DNA of 64,000 nt from Calliphora vicina (taxonomy: Eukaryota > Arthropoda > Insecta > Diptera > Calliphoridae): positions 67,422,501 to 67,486,500 of the forward strand of contig NC_088782.1 in the NCBI RefSeq assembly GCF_958450345.1, given 5' to 3'. How positions within the stretch are numbered: position 1 is the stretch's first letter; every line of letters starts with the position of its first letter. A model generated the notes under the pieces. The model did not search any database, had not been told where the DNA came from, and saw only the letters and a list, made by a program, of their open reading frames with translations. This document shows positions 45,882-56,599 of this stretch, one piece after another. The position numbers and the translations under genes are program-made.

Positions 45882-47210
45882 TTGTATTGTAGTTTAATAT
45901 TTCGTTTTCATTTCAGCTTACTTCAATTTTTTTTTTCGTAGTTGTCTGTGGCGGCTTAAGATGAAAGACACTGTTTTTTTTAAAAAAAAAGATTTTATAT
46001 TTTTTGAAGAATACAACGACATCTTTAAATAAAAACGTAATCAATTTAAGATCTTTTTAGGACAATAAACATTGATATACATTTGAGATACTTTGGAATT
46101 TTCATTGCTTTCTTTCCTTTTGCGGTGTTGTACGATAAAAATGAAAATCATTATAGAAATATGTTGAGCACAAGAGTAGAGAGATAAATACAGGTGTAGA
46201 AAGGTTCAACTTTTGGGTACTTAACAGATTTTTATGGCTGCATATTATTAATTGCTTGATGATGTCAGCACTATTTGTCATTCACCAAAATGTAGTGATA
46301 TAGTTTCAATAAAACTTTGGTGGGTTTTGTATTGAAGATGTAAAAGTATAAAGAAATTTTAGATTTATTTATGAATATGAATGAAGTAGTTTACGCCTTA
46401 GTCTGCTCAGTGGACATTATCAAAATATTTTGGAAATACGCTCATGTAATAATAATAATGCAAAGATATATTGAAGAATATAATTTATACATTTGATAAC
46501 TGTAATAAGTTTTTATGCACCTCCATGGAAGTTATAAGCAATTGTTATAGCATCAATCTTCATCATCTATTCCTGCAGAATTTTTTGTCAATTCTCTTAA
46601 ACGATCTTCACTTCGACAATTATGGAAAAAAGTTCATAATTAACAATGAATTAAAAAAGGATGAAAAACGAGAGCTACAGGGAGAAGATAAAGATCTCTT
46701 GATTTCTTAATTGGTTGACAATATCTTCGACTCCCAAAGCAAATCAAATATGGGCTTAATCTGCTTTGTTTGAACTTGACTAAAATGCAGTAAGTCATCC
46801 AAGCGGTTTGAGAGTATAGCTGATTATTCAGCATCGCTCAGACTTTGCAAAGACCACCTGCGTTTCCTAAAGAGGGGAGTTATCCACAAGACTTTAATCC
46901 AATATCCCAACCTTCTAAGGTAAATGCATGAAGCTGCATTTTGGCCATTATCATTATTCTTATTGGTAGCGCAACAAATGTTGATTGAAATAAGCATTGC
47001 ACTATCAGTAAATTAAATTGCAAAAAATTTAGTTTGTGCTATTTTTCACCAGTTTTAGTGATGATGGTTATTTCTTCACTAGCACTTAACGCAACTAATT
47101 CAAAATTTGAACATGCAATCAACAAAATGCTGCATTTAAACATACTCTCACACAATTTTCAAAAATTAATGGTCATGAATAATTGAAATTTGAATATTAA
47201 AAATGTTAAA
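45882..47210. other. Unassigned AT-rich DNA
   Basis: A 79-codon ORF at 46471-46710 (plus) has no domain. The 46730-46940 stretch has mixed composition and could be a decayed element, but I cannot name it. Confidence 0.35.
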
Positions 47211-47580
47211 TCTATACATATAAAAGAAAAACATTATTGAGTGAGTGACAGACACAGTCACTCTGAAAAGCACTGCAGAAATGGTATTCCTAGATTTCGG
47301 TGAAATTGATAGTAAGTAAATAAACAGGTTGTTGAAATATTTTTCCTTTTAATATCGAGCCCTAACCGCAAAAATAACGTAAGCGACATTTTTTTCAAAA
47401 TTGACTTTTTAATGAAAATCGATAGAAAACTTTCGTGAGCATCAACACCCGAAATAATGAAAATTAAGTGTTTATATATACAGAGATATCGCAATTTCAA
47501 TTATATCGTAAGCGACACTCACCTTTTTGCTTTACCGCAAAAATAACGTAAGCGACATAAAAGCAAAAAGGGGCAGTAAA
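47211..47580 (+). mobile_element. Helitron-like 5' end with repeated CGTAAGCGACAT motif
   Basis: TCTATACATATAAAAG at 47211, preceded by AAA, resembles 5' termini of insect Helitrons (TC start, inserted after A). A 25-bp sequence ending AACGTAAGCGACAT appears twice perfectly (47365-47389 and 47534-47558), with a partial copy at 47504 and a diverged one at 49303. The second copy sits in the loop of a 12-bp hairpin (47522-47533 with 47560-47571). The 3' boundary is unknown. Confidence 0.4.
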
Positions 47581-48036
47581 TGAAAGTAAGAGTTGCCGAA
47601 GAACTAGAGAGAAAATCAAATGAAATTGAAATACAAAAAGATAGATGTACTAAATGTGATCAAGGAAAAAATTAAGACAGCAGTCACATCCAAACAGAAG
47701 AATTTAAGTTTAACTCTTAAATGCATGATTTTTACTTTTATTTTTCTATAAAGTATCAAATATTTCGTTGATATTTATTTATTATATTTCATTTAGCTTT
47801 AGTTTGATTTAGAATTTCGTTAGCTGAAACTTTTCGTACTCCATTTTATTTTTCTGAATTAGTATCAAGCTTATATTCGTCTAAAATTAAGTGGAACTGG
47901 AATGTAGACAATTGGCAACAATATGCATTAAAGTGTTAAGAATTTTTTTGAAGGAACAAAAACAAAGGAGGGATAATGTTTTGTTTTTATGTGCTAGTTT
48001 CGACCTTCAAAAAGTTTTGAATATGCCTCATAGTAA
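47581..48036. other. Unassigned AT-rich DNA
   Basis: I see nothing recognisable. It may still belong to the preceding Helitron-like unit. Confidence 0.3.
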
Positions 48037-48657
48037 AACAAGTAAGAAAGTATGGTTGGTCAAGCCCGACCATATAATACCCTACACTAAGAAAAAGAGC
48101 AAAATCAATTTTTTTTTTAAATTTCAATAGTTAATATTTTTGAGCCATTTTCGAAATGGGCCTTATTGGGAGCTATGACTAATTATGGACCGATCTTAGA
48201 AATCATCTTAAGAAATTAGGTCGTGTGATTTATGTTTACATGAAAGTTATTTATGTTGAATTTTATGTGTATACCAACATTTTTAAGAGATTTATGCACA
48301 TTAAAGTGATTTTTGGAAGCGGGTTTTATATGGGAGCTATAACTAATTATGGATCGATCACAATAACATTTGGTGACATGAATTCCGTATATATAAAACT
48401 TATTTATGTGGATATATCCATATAAATTAAACATTTATGCCCTATAAAGTCCAATTTCGGTAGGACATTTGTATGGGGGCTAGGTGAAATAATGAACCGA
48501 TTGCAGCCAGTTTCAATAGGCTTCGTCCTTGGGCCGAAAAAATTATATGTACAAAATTGCGACCTGTACTCTGCGCACAAGCTTTACATGGACAGTCAGC
48601 CCGACGGACGGATGGACGGACATCGTTTAATCGACTCAGAAAGTGATTCTGAGTCGT
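48037..48657 (+). mobile_element. mini-me-like repeat, copy E (3'-truncated)
   Basis: It has the copy-A type head (AACAAGTAAGAAAGTATGG, then GGTTGGTCAAGCCCGACC), two internal units, 'gtatgggggctaggtgaaataatg', a short GGAC core (48603-48621) and 'catcgtttaatcgactcagaaagtgattctgagtcg'. It stops there, lacking the last ~100 bp seen in copy A, and joins an unrelated ORF. Confidence 0.8.
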
Positions 48658-49127
48658 TGATTCTATGCACAATAGAATCATTTAATCGAAACCGAACTGT
48701 ATGGGCTCCTAGTGTGTGGCCTACAGTTATTCGAACAAACCCTTACGGTTATGAGGGTATATCGTTAAAGCACTCTGATTTTCTTAACTGGAAAATGTTT
48801 TCTGATATGCTTCTTCCAAAGAAAATAATATTAAGCCCGATGTGGTCTGCAATTTTTGATACAACCGTGATTACAATTAAATACAGCTATTTAGACAATA
48901 GCGAGGAAAAGACTATTAACATTGATTTAAATACTTCTACGGTCCGGTCCTCCTCCTCTATACAACACAGAATTAAAAATTTCGTCACATAAATTAAAAG
49001 TTCTAAAAGCTCTTTGTAATAAAAATAGCATTATTCCTCATTGTTTTCATAACGAATATATTGGCCTAAAACATTCCCAAAATATTAAAGACGCCTTAAA
49101 CGAAACATATGAAGAAGATGTGCCTTA
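48658..49127 (+). pseudogene. Unidentified, probably transposon-encoded C-terminal protein fragment
   Basis: An open frame continues from the mini-me copy: ESFNRNRTVWAPSVWPTVIR, NPYGYEGISLKHSDFLNWKMFSDMLLPKK, then SPMWSAIFDTTVITIKYSYL. After one frameshift near 48950 it continues as PPPLYNTELKISSHKLKVLK, ALCNKNSIIPHCFHNEYIGL and a short acidic tail to a TAA at 49127. The ordered, aromatic-rich text looks like real protein. The final 'L..LC....IP..fH..y' style tail resembles ends of TE-associated proteins I have seen in insects, but I cannot name the family. It lacks its N-terminus. Confidence 0.5.
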
Positions 49128-49641
49128 ATTTCTTAAGCACCTACTATATTATGTTAAATCTTTACTATGATTTATAACAAATGTTTAATTTACGGCATAC
49201 TTTAACAAAATATATTTTTTCGAAACTTAAGAAAATATTTTTTCTTTGTAAAGCATTTATCGTATGCGCCACAATTTAGTCTCAGCTGCCTGTAATAGAG
49301 ACGGTAAAAATAACGTAAGCTCCAAAACAAATTTGTTGCTCACAAAATTAACTTAAAAATGCACTTATCACATGTATGATACCATTAATAGACTACATTT
49401 TAATTTTCAAAGAAATCCTTCACAGAACTTAAAAAAACAAGCAAAACTACAAACAAAATTTTTTATTTTAATTTTTTATAATATAATAGGCATTTTATGT
49501 TTAAAATTATATTTTGTGCATAAATTGAAGTTTTACACATAAAGTGTGTAAATTAGTTTAAACGTTTAATATACAAATTGTCGAATTTTTGATATCAAAA
49601 AAAAAAAAATTATTTACTCACAACATGTATTTTTACCCTAA
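49128..49641. other. Unassigned AT-rich DNA
   Basis: Contains a diverged 'ggtaaaaataacgtaagctcc' copy at 49302 related to the motif repeated at 47365 and 47534. Nothing else is recognised. Confidence 0.4.
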
Positions 49642-49644
49642 TTA

Positions 49645-50707
49645 CACTATACAACACCAAATTACGAGGTCCGACCAATAAATTTTGATAGAGGAGACAA
49701 AAAAAAAGACACGTTTATCGGCGTTTTGAAAGTTTACATCTGAATTTCATTAGAGGGGGGTTAAAGTTTCCCAACTCTGGCACATTCTTAATGTTAATCT
49801 TCATAAGAAACCATATGATCCTTATATTTTAGGTATAAAATGTGTTCAGCAAAGTTATGTAAAATGTTACGGAGAATATTTTTGTAGAATATATTAACCC
49901 TCTAAATCCTCAAGTCATGGGTATTTTTGTCCTTCTTTTAAAAATGAGCAAAAAACACCATTACAACAGGGATTTAAGGGGTTAAAATGTTCCGTAAAAA
50001 TATTGTCCGTGAAATTTTACTATAACTTCCTAAATACACCAAAACGGAAAATTCAACCAGAAAGTCAGAAATAAGACACAACAAGAGAGAGCTTACGGTT
50101 AATTTCGTATTTATTAAGAATTTGGATAGGAAGTCTTCATTAATTAATTTAGCTCTAGGCAATTCCACTTCATTACCATACGATGTCCAACATATTTCAG
50201 CTATAAGCTTTCTTCAGTGGATGCGCATGTTTTGGGGTACTTTAAAATAAAATTCTTAATAAATATTTCTGACTTTCTGGTTGAATTTTCCGTTTTGGTG
50301 TATTCAGGGACTTGTAGTAAAATTTCTGGGATAATATTTTGCGGAACATTAAACCCCTTAAATCCCTGTTTTAATGGTGGTTTTTGCACTTTTTTAAAAG
50401 AAGGACAAAAACGACCCATGCCTTGAGGATTTAGAGGGTTAACATATTCTACAAAAATATTCTCCGTAACATTTTACATAACTTTGCTGAACACATTTTA
50501 TACCTAAAACGTAAGGATCATATGGTTTCTTATGAAAATTAACAATAAGAATGTGCCAGAGTTGGGAAACTTTAACCCCCCCCCTCAAATGAAATTCAGA
50601 TGTAAACTTTCAAAACGCCTATATACGTGTCTTTTTTTGTCTCCTCTATCAAAATTTATTGGTCGGACCTTGTAATTTTGGAAACAAATTGATTTTGTTG
50701 TATAGTG
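49645..50707. mobile_element. Palindromic CACTA-like element, copy 1 (complete)
   Basis: It starts CACTATACAACA and ends TGTTGTATAGTG, flanked by TTA at 49642-49644 and 50708-50710. Arms of about 450-480 bp pair: 'aaggtccgaccaataaa', 'ggcacattctta', 'accctctaaatcctcaag', 'cggaaaattcaaccagaaag' each recur in complement; about 120 bp near 50127-50250 form the loop. A 1063-bp element without transposase. Ends beginning CACTA with a 3-bp duplication fit CMC/EnSpm; TTA is also the preferred PIF/Harbinger target, so class is open. Confidence 0.82.
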
Positions 50708-50710
50708 TTA

Positions 50711-51570
50711 TACTTAGAAGGAGAAAAGTTTCCTACTATTAATGTAGGAAATTTACATGAAAATTTATTAGAGTGTAGTTTTATCTCAAAGTACCTGATT
50801 TATGAATTTAGAATGCAGAATTATTCGTTGTATCGTCCTTCGTATTGCGTAAAGGAATCATACAATCATCACTTCTTGAAAAGAAAATATTTTTTTATTT
50901 TATAATTGAGGCGTATGTAAATTGAAAACTTTAAACTCGTTTTCTGAAGAACAAGTTTTTTTGACTACGTTGCAATAAAGTAGCTCTATTTTCCTTTTCT
51001 TATTGTTGAACCTGTATCCTTTTTTTGTTAATCTTATATCATCTTAAATCATTTTGAACTTAAAATTTGGTGCAAAATTTGTTGCTGCACACAAATAAGT
51101 GCAGACAAGAATAGAAACTGAAGATTTCGTTTTTTAAAACCAAATAATTTAGTTTTGAGTGCAAATTTTTTTAACTCACTATCACTAATGTTAAGTGAGG
51201 CTACTAATTTTCAACTCAGAACTAAACATCAGCAAAATTATTGCAATAATTTTGCATTACTACTAAGTATTAGTGCAAATTAGTCATTGATGATATATAT
51301 GATTAGATCATTCGATCATTATAGGATAATTTTTAAGATATATCTTACATTAGATGGGCTAACAGCCTTTAGAAATTCTAGAAAGATTTTATGATCGGAA
51401 TATCGACACCAGATGACTGTGCTGCGATTTTTGTCCACAGGGGCAACTCTACACTAATGTTTTAAAGATGAAACTGTCACTGGATCGAAATCTTTCTCTG
51501 ATGAAATGGGATCGTAGTTTCTCTAAAATTCGTCGATACTTACATTATAAACTGCAAATTACAAAGATAA
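50711..51570. other. Unassigned AT-rich DNA
   Basis: A 66-codon ORF (50705-50905, plus) overlaps the end of the preceding element and has no recognisable domain. No other feature. Confidence 0.35.
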
Positions 51571-51579
51571 AAATATCTT

Positions 51580-51840
51580 CTCAATTGAATTTATTCCTGC
51601 TGAAGCTGAGACTGTCTTTTAGACTACAGGCTACTGCAGCATAATTCAAGTCATAATAATGGATAAGGGCCTCTCGGTGTACTAGTTAAAATAATTAGAC
51701 TCCCTGACGAAGAAGAGGAGGAGTCAGTCCACTGGACATCTTCTCTGTAACTGTCCTGCATTTGGGAACCTGAGACGTAGAATTATTAGACAACAAATAC
51801 TTATCGACAAATCCTGTCTTTCAATAGCGATTGGGCAATG
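51580..51840 (+). pseudogene. LINE C-terminal zinc-knuckle relic
   Basis: Plus-strand text in two frames, DEEEESVHW and STGHLLCNCPAFGNLRRRII, together match the '(d)EEET..HLLC.CPAL...R...LG' tail that follows RNase H in R1/LOA/I-type LINEs. Related tails lie at 56600-56790 and 61255-61390. Confidence 0.6.
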
Positions 51841-51924
51841 ATATAAAACATGAATGATTCCCTTAATCGGGACATTGTGACAATCTCTGAGTTGTTGCAT
51901 GTTGATACAAAAACCGAACGTGCA

Positions 51925-53225
51925 CCGCGGTGTAGGAATTACTTCACTCCATCTGATCTCATTATTTACTCCACGTATATCCGACCGAAAATAGAATACA
52001 ACTGCCTGTGCTTCAAAGTCTATTTTGGAGCTTCTCGACCGCGCACAGAGGAATGGCTTCATACATTTTTTGGCAAAAATTTTAAGGAGTGGTCGTAGAG
52101 AGCTAAAATTTGGCATTGAGAATTATATGGACCAAACTAAGAAAAAAATAAAATTTTATCAAAATCGACCACGCCCAACGCAATCCAAATCGATTTTTCC
52201 TATCCAAGTAAAAGTCTAGAAATTTGGTACATATATTTTCTGAAACAAAAGAAGACCGTACGCCGAGTTTCAATAAAATCGGTCACGCCCACGAAACCCA
52301 TACATAGATAAGAATTTTTATGACATTTCGTTTATTATTCGACAAAAAATTTTAAGTTTTCATCCTGTTCCGAAAACTATATTTGTTTTTAATCGAAACA
52401 AGACACTCCCAACTTTCATTTTATTAAAAAACAGCTTGGGGGAATGTGGGGCTACATTTTTTTCCCCATGGAAAATCAAAAATAAAATAATTTTTAGAGG
52501 CTTATAGATTTGGGCATATCTTCTTAACGGTTTATGATATCCCCATAATTTTTTTTTTTATTTATACAGAAATGTTATATTTTTCAAATATGTTAAAGGT
52601 AAATGGTATTATTACGAAAATTATACATATATAAACCACTGAATTGCGTGAAAATATAAGTAAATTATTGGTTAACATCCTTGCATGGACTTTACTACAA
52701 TTTTTTAAAAATAATATAAAATTTTTCTTAAAACTATAAGTGTACATTTCATCTTTAAGCATTTCTCTACAAAACTGCATCATTTGATTTTTGAAATTGA
52801 GTGTTTGAAAAATTGACCTTTTGACACCAAAATCCCTCTGTGCCGCGTACAGGAGAGGGCGAAGTAAATTATTGGTGAAATTAGGGTATCTAACTCTAGT
52901 AATTCACTGGAGCACCGACGCAATGTGGGCTGCGTTTAACTGTTCTATCAGTACTACAATGTAATGTGTTCTGATGAAATTAGGGAACTTGTTCCTGATA
53001 CCCACTGATTTCTTAGTAATACACGTTTTTCATCAAGTACACATCCCTTTGTGGTCGATTGGAAAATTCATTCTTTAGCTGTACTGTCCATATGTGGAAC
53101 AAACTTCCCGCTGTAGTCTTTCCTGTCATTTTCAAAGTCGGAAAGTTCAAATCGAATGTCCGCAAACACTACTCCCTCTTTCCTCGCTCACATAACCTAT
53201 TTTCCTAGTTCCAACACAATGCTTT
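51925..53225 (+). pseudogene. Non-LTR RT C-terminal region split by a Transib-like insert
   Basis: Before the insert: RCRNYFTPSDLIIYSTYIRPKIEYN, a shift, and LELLDR at 52025-52043. After the insert (52843 on): RVQERAK, then SLEHRRNVGCV, FYQYYNVMCSDEIRELVPDTH, FLSNTRFSSSTHPFVVDW, and in another frame VGKFKSNVRKHYSLF. This is the thumb-to-C-terminus order of a widespread insect LINE ('RCRkyFtpsdL..iYk.yIRPk.EYn', 'LLDRVQ..A', 'L.HRR.vg..slFYRYy.g.CS.EI', 'HpfvV', 'FKsNV'). Removing the insert plus one CCGCG restores LLDRVQERAK in one frame. Stops and frameshifts show it is inactive. Confidence 0.85.
52044..52842. mobile_element. Transib-like element 2 (CACAGAGG ends, TSD CCGCG)
   Basis: This 799-bp insert starts CACAGAGGAATGG and ends as the reverse complement of CACAGAGGGATTTTGG. 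CCGCG stands at 52039-52043 and 52843-52847. The host LINE reads LLDR|VQERAK across the site, so the boundaries are exact. It has no ORF with motifs. A related inverted copy lies at 54164-55180. A GC-rich 5-bp target is what Transib elements prefer. Confidence 0.85.
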
Positions 53226-53569
53226 TCATCAGTAGGGCTAATTCCCTGAGTGCTGATCCAAGAAGAAATGAGCTATGCTTCAAGCGGCTGCCAATTTAAA
53301 CTTACACATCCCATCTTAGACAACATCATGTCGAGTTAGTATGGTTTCCTCAAATGAGGTCTTCCGGAGAAATTACATTTTTGTTGAATGATCATCATAT
53401 AATACAGTAATACAAAAAATAATGAAGTAGAAACACCTGGGAAGTTATAATATTTCTCTGGTTGGTGTGAGTATTTCTCCAGCAAATATATTTTTTTTTA
53501 ATTTCTTCACATAAAAAACAACAACTGAAAATTCGAAAAATTTATTAGGAACAAAATTTATTTTTCAAA
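53226..53569. other. Unassigned DNA
   Basis: Between the LINE relic and the mini-me-like fragment. No feature recognised. Confidence 0.3.
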
Positions 53570-53649
53570 CAATATTTAAAAAGACAGACAGGCGGTCATA
53601 GCAAGATCGTCTTAGAATCGTATGAGGACCCAGAATATTTATACCAATG
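53570..53649 (+). mobile_element. mini-me-like 3' fragment (copy H), interrupted
   Basis: 'aaaaagacagacaggcggtcatagc' and 'cttagaatcgtatgaggacccagaatattt' match the post-core part of copies B and F. Its continuation, 'gttacaaacgaaatgg', lies at 55736-55763, after the Transib-like element 3. The joined sequence resembles the 'atccagaatatatatac...attacaaacggaatgac' end of copy F. Confidence 0.65.
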
Positions 53650-55735
53650 CACAGTGGTTTCCCTTATATGAACAAGCGGTCAATAATCAATATCTCCAAA
53701 ACTAAAAAAGCTAGGGTCTTCAAAATTTGTCACCTCATAGCATGCCCGAAGAACTTAAAGCTTGCAAATTTTTAAGAAAAAATATTAACAACTGTAACCA
53801 CAGTAGCCCTTTGATCTTTCAAGGGTTAATTGGCTTTTAGATTTGTTTTATGAATTTTTGAAATAAAATATTTCAGTATGAAAATTCGTTTATTTTAAAC
53901 AATTTAAGTAAATTTTTATTCCATTTTAATTCATTTGAATTATACACTAAAAAAAAAAAAACTAAATTAAAAAGTTATACAGAGTTATATAATGCAATAT
54001 GAGGTATTACTAAGTAATATAAGGTAGTAAGGTAAATAAGACATTAATATACATATATCGAATATTAATCAAATTTAAAACTCCTTGACTTAAACTACTT
54101 GTTTTCTTTGTTAGTAAGTTTGTCCTCCAGAAATAAATGGATCTGAACTTAAAACATGCTATTTACAAGGGGATTTTGGTATCAAAAAGTAAATTTTTCA
54201 AAAACTTAATTTCAACAATCAAATGATGCAATTTTGTAGAGAAATGTTTATAGATGAAATGTACACTTACAGTTTTAAGAAAAAAATTATTTTATTTTTA
54301 GAAAGTTGAACTAAAGTCCATGCAAGGGTGTTAAGCAAAAATTTACTTATATTTTCACGCAATTCAGTGGTATAATTTTCCTAATAATACCATTTACCTT
54401 TAACATATTTGAAAAATATAACCTTTCAACATCAATAAAAAAAAATTATGGGGAAACCATAAACCGTTAAGAAGATATGCCCAAATCTATAAGACTCTAA
54501 TTATTATTGTATTTTTGATTTTCCATGGAGAAAAAAAATGTAGCCCCACTTTCCCCCAAGCTCTTTTTTTAATAAAATGGGAGTGTCTTGTTTCGATTAA
54601 AAAAAAGAATAGTTTTCGGAACAGGATGAAAACTTAACATTTTTTGTCGAATAATAAACGAAATATCCAAACAATTATTATCTATGTATGGGTTTCGTGA
54701 AAATGTATGTACCAAATTTCTAGACTTTTGCTTGGATATAAACAATTTTATCCGAAAAAATCAATTTGGATTGTATTTAATTTTTTTTTTTTTAATTTAG
54801 TCCATATAATTCTCGGTGCCAAATTTCAATGCTCTACGACCACCCCTTATAATTTTTGCTCAAAAATGTATTGCATTTGGATTGCATGGGCGGTATGCGG
54901 TGGACATGGCCGATTTTAATAAGACTTAGCATACGTTCTTCTTTTGTTTCAGAAAATATACATATGTACCAAATTTCTAGACCTTTACTTGAATAGGGAA
55001 AATTTTATGCGAACAAATCTGTTTGGATTGTATGGGCAGTGGGCGTTGGGCGTGGTCGATTTTGATAAAATTTTATTTGTTTCTTAGTTTGGTCCATATA
55101 ATTATCTGTGCCAAATTTCAGCACTCTACAACCACTCCTTATAATTTTTGCAAAAAAATGTATGAAGCCATCCCTCTGTGGGGTGGGTTATTATATTACA
55201 GATTACACGCCCATCCGCAAATTTCCGCAACTAACTTCAGCACTTTTATTATCTTAAGAATCAGATTAATACAATGAAAAAGAAACCTATGGGGGAATCT
55301 TGGGGGAACACAACTAAAACTTTAAGTAAACATAATGAAGTTTTACAAAAAAGTAACAAACATATAGGTTAACTAAAACATTAATTTCACAAGAATTACA
55401 ACACAAGTTAGTTTTTATTATTTTCTAAAGATAAAATATATACCTTTAACTTCAAAATCCATTGAAAATAATTTAATTTTGTAGACTACAGCAATTGCAA
55501 GACCGAATTGAAGTGCACTTTTGCTTTGAATTATTTTTCCAGCGTTCAGCTGCGCTTTGCAAATGAATATTTGCTCATGCTTTCAATTTTATTTTTAAAA
55601 AGTCCCGTTAGATTTCCAGTAAAAACCGGTTTGCCATTAAAAATATTGGATATTTAAGAGACAATTATTTTGCATTTTGTCTAAATATTTTGTGAACGTT
55701 TTATTTATTTTTGGCCTATGGGCGGAACCACTGTG
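53650..55735. mobile_element. Transib-like element 3 (CACAGTGGTT ends, TSD CAATG)
   Basis: It begins CACAGTGGTTTCCC and ends GGAACCACTGTG. The 5-bp duplication CAATG stands at 53645-53649 and 55736-55740. Target DNA is the mini-me-like fragment H, whose text resumes after the insert. Length is 2086 bp, of which 54164-55180 is a nested copy of element 2's family. No transposase was recognised. Both ends carry a perfect CACAGTG heptamer; no V(D)J-type nonamer was seen at a 12- or 23-bp spacing. Confidence 0.82.
54164..55180. mobile_element. Transib-like element, inverted relative of element 2, nested
   Basis: Read in complement it matches 52044-52842 over nearly all its length. Shared blocks include 'gaagatatgcccaaatct', 'ccatgga.aa', 'gccccact.tcccccaa', 'aacaggatgaaaactta' and 'tggtccatataatt'. 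Its right end CCCTCTGTG (55180) is intact and the left end reads TACAAGGGG, decayed from CACAGAGGG. A segment of about 230 bp ('accaaatttctagac' to 'cttataatttttg') is present twice in tandem (54710-54950, 54965-55160), which explains its greater length. No target duplication remains. Confidence 0.8.
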
Positions 55736-55763
55736 CAATGTGAGTTTGTTACAAACGAAATGG

Positions 55764-56462
55764 AAACAAGTAAGAGAGCTATATTCGGCTGTGCCGAATC
55801 TTATATACCCTTCACCAAATTATACTTTAAAATAAATATTTTTAGGTAAATAAAATTAAATTTTTTTTAATTGTTTTTCAAAATTTTTTTTTTTTAAATT
55901 GTTTTTTAATTTTTTTTAAAAAATTTTTTTTCCAATTATTTTTTATTTTTTTTGAAAAAAATGTATGACAAAAACAATTTTTTGATGAAAAAAAAATTCG
56001 GGTTAAAAAATATTTTTCCCGATTTTGACCCATTGTAGGTCCAACTTACTATATCCTTATCTTCATCGTTGCAATGGACTTTGAAATATCTATCATTAGA
56101 TATCCATATTGTCTATATTAATGACTTACTAATCCAGATATAGATCAAAAATAGGTCAAAAATCGAGGTTGTCCCGGTTTTTTGCTCATATCTCCGTTAT
56201 TTATGGACCGATTTTGCTGATTTTAAATAGCAAACTTCTCGAAAGCATGTCTGACAGAATTATTGAAGACTTGGATCGCGAAGATATCTGGGGTCTTCGG
56301 AAAATTGATTTCAACAGACAGACGGACATGGCTTAATCGACTCCGCTATCTATAAGGATCCAGAATATATATACTTTATAGGGTCGGAAATGAAAAATGT
56401 AGAAATTACAAACGGAATGACAAACTTATATATACCCTTCTCTCGAAGGTTAAGGGTATAAA
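55764..56462 (+). mobile_element. mini-me-like repeat, copy F (complete)
   Basis: The head AACAAGTAAGAGAGCTAT with TTCGGCTGTGCCGAA hairpin and 'cttatatacccttcacc' is followed by T-rich low-complexity DNA (55855-55990), then 'tctccgttatttatggaccgattttgctgatttt'. A short GACA/GACG core lies at 56318-56328, then 'gcttaatcgactccgctat', 'tatatatactttatagggtcgg', 'aaattacaaacggaatgac' and the end 'aaggttaagggtataaaa'. It starts exactly where fragment H stops, so it may have inserted into or next to H. Confidence 0.78.
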
Positions 56463-56599
56463 AACAGTATATGATCAAGGATCACGAGATGAAAAGCTGT
56501 ACATTCATTCTGACTATATCAAGTGTGTAGTTTGTCAAATGTGTTAAAAATTGGTTTTACTTTTGTTGTTTGGTGTTACTACTAGTAGAATAATCAAAA

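Noticed and set aside
42894..55735. Full V(D)J-type recombination signals (heptamer plus nonamer) at the CACAGTG ends
   Set aside because: The heptamer matches but no A-rich nonamer was found at 12 or 23 bp from any of the ends.
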